From Bacteroidales bacterium UBA6851 (GTDB lineage Bacteria; Bacteroidota; Bacteroidia; Bacteroidales; UBA932): 64,000 nt of DNA. The notes below the pieces were generated by a model. That model ran no database searches. It was not told the origin of the DNA and was given only the letters and a program-made list of their open reading frames with translations. This document shows positions 58,344-64,000 of this stretch, piece after piece. How positions within the stretch are numbered: position 1 is the stretch's first letter; each line of letters begins with the position of its first letter. The position numbers and the translations under genes are program-made. The stretch is from positions 186,001-250,000 of the forward strand of contig DKDJ01000011.1 in NCBI GenBank assembly GCA_002451795.1. The letters are read 5' to 3'.

Positions 58344-59258
58344 ATGGACTCAAGGAAGTTGTTGAATACGGTAAAGGATTATGTCATCCTTACCATAGCA
58401 TCCTTCATCTTTGCATTTGCATGGGAAGGTTTCATGATTCCAAATGGGATGTCAGCCGGAGGTATGATGGGCCTCTGCACCATTCTGCAGTATGCTACTG
58501 GTGGATTTATTCAGGCGCAGTACTCTTATATCGTGATAAATGCCTTACTTATCATCATTGCGGTGTTCGCTATGGGGATAGGCTTCGGGTTTAAGACAAT
58601 ATACTGTATTGCTGTATCTTCCTTGGCTATGGGTATTATTGGTGACCTAACATTTCTTCACTGTGTGCCTGGTGGCTTCTTCTTTATTCAAGAGAGGGTA
58701 CTGATTCCGGTGTTGGCTGGAGCCATCGAAGCCATAGGTATAGGAATGGTAATTAGGTATGGAGGAAGTACTGGGGGTACGGATATAATCTCTTTAATGA
58801 TAAACAAGTACTGGCCAATATCGTTGAGCATGATTTATCTTGTGACGGATGTCTTGATCTGCTCCCTGCTACTTTTCCTTCCGGAGAAGAACTTTTCGGA
58901 TATGTGTTATGGACTAGAGGAACTTGTAATTTTCTCCCTAATGATTGATGTAGTGGTGGGAGGAAAACGGTCCTCGTACCAACTTATGGTATTCTCGGAA
59001 CGGTACAAGGAGATTGCCGATCATATTATCAATAATATGGATCGTGGCGTGACCTTGTTGAAGGCCCAGGGGTGGTACACCAAGAACGATAAGAACGTAC
59101 TGCTTATACTGATAAGCCAGAAGGAGCTCCCTGCCTTGACTAAGGTAATCAAAGATACGGATCCTAAGGCATTCATGTCCATCTCCCCTACAAACAACGT
59201 ATATGGTGAGGGCTTTGAAGAGATTAAGACAGGAGTTTCCTTGAAGAAAAAGAAGTAA
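58344..59258 (+). CDS. YitT-family membrane protein, first copy
   Basis: 304 residues: five or six membrane helices in the first 200 (DUF161-type: IPNGMSAGGMMGLCTIL, RYGGSTGGTDIISLMIN), then a DUF2179 soluble domain (VTLLKAQGWYTKNDKNVLLILISQKE). Function unknown; possible transporter. Begins 1 base after leuS and is followed after 5 bases by a close paralogue. Confidence 0.85.
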   Translation: MDSRKLLNTVKDYVILTIASFIFAFAWEGFMIPNGMSAGGMMGLCTILQYATGGFIQAQYSYIVINALLIIIAVFAMGIGFGFKTIYCIAVSSLAMGIIGDLTFLHCVPGGFFFIQERVLIPVLAGAIEAIGIGMVIRYGGSTGGTDIISLMINKYWPISLSMIYLVTDVLICSLLLFLPEKNFSDMCYGLEELVIFSLMIDVVVGGKRSSYQLMVFSERYKEIADHIINNMDRGVTLLKAQGWYTKNDKNVLLILISQKELPALTKVIKDTDPKAFMSISPTNNVYGEGFEEIKTGVSLKKKK

Positions 59259-59263
59259 CTTAT

Positions 59264-60199
59264 ATGGCTATTCTTAAGAAAAGTGTATGGGTGACGCTCA
59301 AGGAGTATGTCATCATTACAATTGGAGTGTTTGCATATGTGCTCGGATGGACCACTTTTCTCGTGCCTAACAACCTCATCGGAGGTGGCGTCACAGGTGT
59401 CGCTTCAATAGTTCAGTATGCAACCGGTATTAAGATAGGGTACACATATTTCGTAGTGAATATTGCCCTTATCATTGCGGCTCTTTTTGTGCTTGGCAAG
59501 GGCTTTGGCGGCAAAACCATTTACGCTACGATAGTCACATCACTTGCCATGAATATCATGCAGGCAGTTATCCCGGCAGATATTACACAGATTCTTGCAG
59601 TGGATAATGGAAAGCTGATGAGTACAATCATGGGAGGTATCCTTGCAGGAACAGGAATCGGCATGACTATATCCCAGGGGGGAAGCACAGGAGGTACAGA
59701 TATCATAGCCCTTATGATCAATAAGTATCGTAACGTGTCTCCCGGCAGGATGATAATGCTTATGGATGTAGTTATTATACTTTCATCCTTTTTTGTGCCT
59801 TCTTATATGCCGGACGGCTCTCTTATGCCGTGGGCAGATAAGATCACTACGGTGGTGTACGGCTTTATCCTTGTAGTAATAGTCAGCACCGTGCTTGACC
59901 TATACCTGTCAGGTTCTCGTCAATCCGTTCAGATTTTTGTGCTGTCTCACAAGTATCAGCAAATAGCGGATGCCATTACCAATGATTTACATCGTGGGGT
60001 AACTGTACTTGATGGGAAAGGGTGGTATACTAAGAATGAGGTAAATGTTGTGATGGTGATTACCCGTAAGACGGACCTTAATATCTTCCTGAAATATATT
60101 AATGCTATCGACCCTGATGCATTCGTTTCTGTGTCATCCGTAACAGGTGTCTACGGAAAGGGATTTGATACGATGAAGTTCTCTAAAAAAAGCAAATAA
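59264..60199 (+). CDS. YitT-family membrane protein, second copy
   Basis: 311 residues with the same layout as the gene before it: VPNNLIGGGVTGVASIVQY, SQGGSTGGTDIIALMINKYRN, then GVTVLDGKGWYTKNEVNVVMVI. The two differ throughout, so this is an old tandem duplication rather than a recent one. They may form a heteromer. A weak hairpin follows. Confidence 0.85.
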   Translation: MAILKKSVWVTLKEYVIITIGVFAYVLGWTTFLVPNNLIGGGVTGVASIVQYATGIKIGYTYFVVNIALIIAALFVLGKGFGGKTIYATIVTSLAMNIMQAVIPADITQILAVDNGKLMSTIMGGILAGTGIGMTISQGGSTGGTDIIALMINKYRNVSPGRMIMLMDVVIILSSFFVPSYMPDGSLMPWADKITTVVYGFILVVIVSTVLDLYLSGSRQSVQIFVLSHKYQQIADAITNDLHRGVTVLDGKGWYTKNEVNVVMVITRKTDLNIFLKYINAIDPDAFVSVSSVTGVYGKGFDTMKFSKKSK

Positions 60200-60216
60200 A
60201 TAGATAAGAAATATAA

Positions 60217-60241
60217 ATTTCAGCCTTAGAGTGGTTGAAAT
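60217..60241 (+). terminator. Possible weak terminator after the yitT pair
   Basis: ATTTCAGCC (60217-60225) pairs with GGTTGAAAT (60233-60241), one G-T pair. The following tract is only moderately T-rich. Confidence 0.3.
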
Positions 60242-60267
60242 AGCCTTTATTGGAGGGAATGGAATTG

Positions 60268-60275
60268 TATATTTG
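60268..60275 (+). promoter_or_regulatory. -7 box (TATATTTG) for the second AraC-type gene
   Basis: Consensus box 14 bases before ATG 60290. Confidence 0.5.
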
Positions 60276-60289
60276 CTCAAAACATACTT

Positions 60290-61294
60290 ATGAGCACTAT
60301 AACCTTTTCCCGTATCCGTATATCATGGCTACTTTCTCTATTTTGTGCATTTGGTCCATTTCTTACCTTATCTCCGTGGATTGGACGTCATTTCAGCATA
60401 GCTCTTTTTGCAGTTACACTGCCAATCGCGAGTGCAGTGATCGTATGTTTCCCTATAGGAGACGAGAGGAGTTTTCCTACTCTCGTGTTGGCGTGTGCAT
60501 CTTCGGCGGTTGAGGTAGTATATTTGTGTTCATCCATTGATGAGAATCTGCTATTTCTCTTTATGGATATGTTTGTGTTCGTAATTCTGGCTTTTCGGTT
60601 TTACGAGAGGTATTTCAGTATAAGAAGGCTGTTTCGCGCTGTGGACTTCTGGAACGTTCTGCTCTCAATGTCGCGACTCCTACTGCTGTCACTTCTTAAT
60701 TTGCTGAAAGCTATTGCTTGCGGGCTGATGGAGAGACCGGTGGGAAGCGTGGCGTTAGCAGCTGCGGATATGCTTATATATGTATTCTTGCTATATCGTG
60801 AGCAGTCTGGATACATCCTTATAGATCGTAATCGAGAGCGCGAACTGAAGGCTCTAATGCGGGCTTATTCGGAGTCATCGACAGCCCCTCGTGAGCCTAT
60901 TAAAATCAGAACAGCCAAGGAATCTGAACTGATGCAGAGGGTTATGAAAGTGATGGAGACAGATAAGCCGTTTCTTGATGAGAATTTCTCCATCCATCAA
61001 CTCTCATCCCTTGTTTATACCAACAAAACGACTCTTTCCAAGGCAATCAATAATACTACAGGAATGAACTTCTGTCAGTTTGTAAATGACTATCGAATCA
61101 GGTACTCACTTGATCTTATGGAGAGAGACCCCAAACTTAAAGTGTTCGAGCTCTCGGAAAAATCCGGGTTCCATAATCAAGTCAGTTTTGGTATGGCATT
61201 CAAACTGAAGATGGGCATTACCCCTGGAGAATACTCTCTGCTGAAACGAAGTCGGCAATTATGTGTACCGGAACCTTCTGTACAGGATGAATGA
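60290..61294 (+). CDS. Membrane-anchored AraC-family transcriptional regulator, second
   Basis: 334 residues. N-terminal membrane part of about five or six helices (ISWLLSLFCAFGPFLTLSPW, FLFMDMFVFVILAFRFYE), then an AraC-type domain: FSIHQLSSLVYTNKTTLSKAIN and FELSEKSGFHNQVSFGMAFK. Same design as the gene at 42985. The signal is unknown. Its last 77 bases overlap the end of the minus-strand pseudouridine synthase gene. Confidence 0.82.
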   Translation: MSTITFSRIRISWLLSLFCAFGPFLTLSPWIGRHFSIALFAVTLPIASAVIVCFPIGDERSFPTLVLACASSAVEVVYLCSSIDENLLFLFMDMFVFVILAFRFYERYFSIRRLFRAVDFWNVLLSMSRLLLLSLLNLLKAIACGLMERPVGSVALAAADMLIYVFLLYREQSGYILIDRNRERELKALMRAYSESSTAPREPIKIRTAKESELMQRVMKVMETDKPFLDENFSIHQLSSLVYTNKTTLSKAINNTTGMNFCQFVNDYRIRYSLDLMERDPKLKVFELSEKSGFHNQVSFGMAFKLKMGITPGEYSLLKRSRQLCVPEPSVQDE

Positions 61295-61928
61295 ACGTGA
61301 CTTCGTGCGCATGAAGGCTGATGCTTCCGTCTGGATTTGACCTTCGTGCACCATACTTCAGATCACCTTTAATCACGCAGCCGATACCGGCGAGTTGGCA
61401 TCTTATCTGGTGATGTCTTCCTGTGAGAAGCTCCACCTCGACCAGATGATAGCGTTCAGTACTGCGGAGGAACTTATAGTTGAGCCTTGCAAACTTTGCT
61501 TCTTTATGGCTGCCTTGCGGAACTATGTATGTTTTGTTCTGTTTCTCGTTCCTTATCAGCCAGTTTTCAAGTGTGCCCTCTTCCGGATCGGGCTTTGCGC
61601 AGCATAGTGCCCAGTATTTCTTGTGGATGTCTCCGTTACGGAACATGGCGCTCATCCTCTCAAGAGACTTGGAAGTCTTGGCTAGTATGCAGATGCCGCT
61701 CACGGGCCTATCAAGCCTATGGGGTACACCCATGAATACTTTGCCTGGCTTCCCGTCCCTTTTGGCAATAAGTGCCTTGTATATGTCTGTTAGACATTCG
61801 TCTCCAGTCTTGTCACCTTGAACTATGTCTCCTGGACGTTTGTTGACAATCAGCAGATGATTGTCCTCGTATAGAATCCTTGACTCCCTGTCCTTATATT
61901 CTTGTTCTGTCAGTTCCCGATATTCCAT
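61218..61928 (-). CDS. RluA-family RNA pseudouridine synthase
   Basis: 236 residues. Catalytic motif HRLDRPVSG with Asp73, an ILYEDNHLLIVNKRPGDIVQ start, LLTGRHHQIRCQL and the C-terminal SLHAHEVTFIHP. No S4 domain. The target (rRNA or tRNA) is not deducible. Overlaps the AraC gene tail to tail. Confidence 0.9.
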   Translation of the reverse strand: MEYRELTEQEYKDRESRILYEDNHLLIVNKRPGDIVQGDKTGDECLTDIYKALIAKRDGKPGKVFMGVPHRLDRPVSGICILAKTSKSLERMSAMFRNGDIHKKYWALCCAKPDPEEGTLENWLIRNEKQNKTYIVPQGSHKEAKFARLNYKFLRSTERYHLVEVELLTGRHHQIRCQLAGIGCVIKGDLKYGARRSNPDGSISLHAHEVTFIHPVQKVPVHIIADFVSAESILQG

Positions 61929-61964
61929 ATCCGATATGGTTTGAATTGCTGGTTGCGTTCGTGA

Positions 61965-62801
61965 TTATAGTGAAAGATGCTGCAAGTCGTAGTCGGCCTT
62001 TATCTTGTTGATGATTGCGCACACTACCTGAAAAGCGCTCGAGTCTGGTCCGTATTTGGCAGGCAGGGCAAAATCCACACGTCCTTGCCGCTTTAACTTG
62101 AGCGCTGAAGACTTCTTGGTATGATTGTCCGGGTTGTAGACAGCTATTGAGTGACCGCCAAACATTTTGACAATTTTCATGCATGGTACATCTGTGTCTC
62201 CGTCTCCGAAATAGACCATTTGCGAGAATGGAACCCTTTTCTTGTCATCTGCTACGGATTCGTTTACGCGTTTGTTGTCTCTAGCGCTGAAGATGCCCTT
62301 GTTTATCTTGAAGATGAACTGAGTCTTGGCAGTGTAATCCACAGCCACTCCAGGCCATTCGGCATCTCCTTTGTCGTTGTAGATGAATGAACCAGCGAAG
62401 ATGTGCTTGAACTTGCGTGCAATGGGGCTGCCTTCTATGATTTCTTTAAGACCTGAAGAGTTGATGTAATGTTCCACGGTGACACCATGCTCTCTTCCGT
62501 ATAGATTTACTGCATCAAACCACCATTTTTCAATGCCTTCGTAGAGTTCAATATCCTTACCGAACTCCTTGAAACGGTCTCGGCGTAGTTCTATTCCGCA
62601 GGCGCGTGCTTCATCGAACATCAGTTTCATGTAGGACAATACGTTGGACGCGTCCTGCCCGATGGCGATTCTGTCGCTCATCTTCCAGAATTCCTCCTTG
62701 GTCTTGCCGACAGCCTGTATGAAGCCGAATTCCTGCATGTTGCCAGGAGATAGTGTTCCGTCGAAATCGTAAATAATAGCAACTATGGGGTTTTTTCTCA
62801 T
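61965..62801 (-). CDS. HAD-superfamily hydrolase
   Basis: 278 residues with motif I DFDGTLSPG (Asp12, Asp14), motif IV region VYFGDGDTDVPCMKIV and a cap domain between. Phosphatase-like; substrate unknown. It is separated by 36 bases from the pseudouridine synthase gene, likely same transcript. ATG 62801 is preferred; a near-consensus GATATTTG lies at 62839-62832. Confidence 0.85.
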   Translation of the reverse strand: MRKNPIVAIIYDFDGTLSPGNMQEFGFIQAVGKTKEEFWKMSDRIAIGQDASNVLSYMKLMFDEARACGIELRRDRFKEFGKDIELYEGIEKWWFDAVNLYGREHGVTVEHYINSSGLKEIIEGSPIARKFKHIFAGSFIYNDKGDAEWPGVAVDYTAKTQFIFKINKGIFSARDNKRVNESVADDKKRVPFSQMVYFGDGDTDVPCMKIVKMFGGHSIAVYNPDNHTKKSSALKLKRQGRVDFALPAKYGPDSSAFQVVCAIINKIKADYDLQHLSL

Positions 62802-62870
62802 CCTTTTACCACGATATTTATTGTTTCGCCACAAATATCGTAATTAATTGATTATTTTCATACGAAAGCC

Positions 62871-62901
62871 TTTGGCAATAAGGGTCAAAACACTAAATTT
62901 G
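62871..62901 (+). promoter_or_regulatory. Promoter of the acyl-CoA synthetase gene (TTTG-N19-TAAATTTG)
   Basis: -33 TTTG (62871-62874), -7 TAAATTTG (62894-62901), 20 bases before ATG 62922. Confidence 0.65.
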
Positions 62902-62921
62902 CTATCCTTGATTTAACAAAT

Positions 62922-64000
62922 ATGATTATGCGCCATTATCTAGCGACACTTCAAACCAATATGAAGTCCCTGTGGGACAAGCCTGCTCTATGTAACTACA
63001 AAGGGGAGACATTTACCAACAAGCAGCTTGCGGAGAATATTGTCAAGTTCTCTCTTGCTTTTAAGAATGCCGGAATCAAACCGGGAGATAAAATTGCCAT
63101 TTGTGCAAAGAATACCGCTCGTTGGGCCGTAAGTTTTCTCTCGTCCAATGCGTACCGTGCTGTAACGGTGACTATTCTATGTGATTTCCATCCAGACAGT
63201 ATATCCCATCTTGTCAACCATTCCGAAAGTACAGTCCTCTTTACTGACAAGGAGATTTGGGACAAACTTGACAAGGACTCCATGCCACTTCTCAAAGTGG
63301 TTGTCAATGTGGACGACTTCTCTGTTCTCTATGCTGCGGATGATGATACAAGAAAGGCTTTCGAATGTCGCGAGGAGGCTTTTTCAACTGCGTATCCTGA
63401 TGGCCTGAGAAAAGATGATTTTATCCTTCCTACTGACAATTTGGGTGACCTTGCGGTAATTAATTATACTTCTGGAACTACAAGTGCTCCGAAGGGAGTG
63501 ATGCTGACTTATGGCAATCTTAGTAGTTCTATTGCTTTTGGACACGATCATATTCCTGTCCATGCCGATGATTCCATCGTGTCAATGCTCCCTATGGCGC
63601 ATATCTATGGTATGGTTTATGAACTCCTTTATCCGCTTGCCGGAGGATGTGCTGTATATTTCCTTGGAAAGACTCCCGCACCTTCGCTTCTTCTGAAAGC
63701 CATGCACGACGTGCAACCTTTCCTGGTATGCACGGTCCCTCTAGTTATGGAAAAGGTGTACAAGTCTTCTATCAAGCCTGTTCTTGGCAAGTGGTATATG
63801 AAGATCTTGACATCTATTCCAGGAGTGAGGAAGATTATATTCAACAAGGTAAGGAGCAGTCTTGACACTGCGTTTGGTGGAAAAGTGCGGAGCTATATTA
63901 TGGGCGGCGCTGCTCTTAATCCTGAGGTGGAAAAGTGCTTTAAACGGATTGGACTGCATTATACTGTTGGATATGGTATGACAGAAGCAGCTCCTCTCCT
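62922..64000 (+). CDS. AMP-dependent acyl-CoA synthetase (partial)
   Basis: Open to the window end; 359 codons are visible. Adenylate-forming ligase with the P-loop NYTSGTTSAPKGVML, then MLPMAHIYGMVYE and VGYGMTEAAPLL typical of long-chain fatty acid:CoA ligases. The C-terminal domain is missing because the window stops. ATG 62922 or 62928 may be the start. Activates fatty acids for lipid recycling or degradation; chain length unknown. Confidence 0.88.
   Translation, partial: MIMRHYLATLQTNMKSLWDKPALCNYKGETFTNKQLAENIVKFSLAFKNAGIKPGDKIAICAKNTARWAVSFLSSNAYRAVTVTILCDFHPDSISHLVNHSESTVLFTDKEIWDKLDKDSMPLLKVVVNVDDFSVLYAADDDTRKAFECREEAFSTAYPDGLRKDDFILPTDNLGDLAVINYTSGTTSAPKGVMLTYGNLSSSIAFGHDHIPVHADDSIVSMLPMAHIYGMVYELLYPLAGGCAVYFLGKTPAPSLLLKAMHDVQPFLVCTVPLVMEKVYKSSIKPVLGKWYMKILTSIPGVRKIIFNKVRSSLDTAFGGKVRSYIMGGAALNPEVEKCFKRIGLHYTVGYGMTEAAPL

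Noticed and set aside
1..64000. tRNA, rRNA genes and CRISPR arrays
   Set aside because: No tRNA arm patterns, rRNA segments or regularly spaced repeats were found on reading; a dedicated scan was not possible.

Overview
The window is chromosomal DNA from a member of the Bacteroidota, most likely an anaerobic Bacteroidales species. Three things point there. Promoters follow the Bacteroidota pattern (TTTG about 19-20 bases upstream of TAnnTTTG). The families are lineage-typical (DUF4249, DUF3822, DUF4293, TonB-dependent receptors, SPOR and FKBP lipoproteins, membrane-anchored AraC and LytTR regulators). Metabolism runs through a ferredoxin-type 2-oxoacid oxidoreductase (KorAB) beside an NADP-type glutamate dehydrogenase. 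No rRNA, tRNA or CRISPR array was seen. I cannot name a genus.

Layout. 1-9.1 kb: nadK, uppS, bamA, an OmpH/Skp chaperone gene, korA, korB and gdhA, all on the plus strand (cofactor supply, envelope assembly, and the 2-oxoglutarate/glutamate node). 9.1-15.3 kb: accessory, visibly A/T-rich region. A small AbiE-type toxin-antitoxin cassette with a deleted toxin sits inside a duplicated promoter and signal-peptide start. The intact copy of that promoter drives an operon of a cysteine-hydrolase-like lipoprotein, a DUF4249 lipoprotein and a TonB-dependent receptor. 15.4-28.6 kb: gpsA, a BAHD-like acyltransferase, nadD, gmk, fba, recR, a metal-related group (mntP with a calcium-loop lipoprotein, divergent from corA), rpsA, rnz, and two peptidoglycan enzymes. 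28.6-41.8 kb: uvrB, a Rel/SpoT homologue, queD, rsmD, an nrnA-like gene, an FKBP lipoprotein, a MATE exporter, a CoA-transferase and mazG. 41.9-48.6 kb: prfA with a membrane AraC regulator, a candidate small RNA, a fabF-type synthase, a LytTR regulator, a DUF4293 protein, a nucleoside phosphorylase and a solo Clp-N protein. 48.7-64 kb: gyrA, a TPR protein, a CapA-like protein, a SPOR lipoprotein, a degenerate M28 peptidase fused to a TonB domain, leuS, two YitT paralogues, a second membrane AraC regulator, a pseudouridine synthase, a HAD hydrolase and an acyl-CoA synthetase cut by the window end.

The genome is compact. Several convergent gene pairs are 2-5 bases apart or overlap, and most divergent pairs share short intergenic regions with facing TAnnTTTG boxes. 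The points most worth follow-up are the AbiE insertion and its nested repeats, the three-gene surface operon it borders, the M28-TonB pseudoenzyme, and the orphan transcript candidate near 44.3-44.5 kb.
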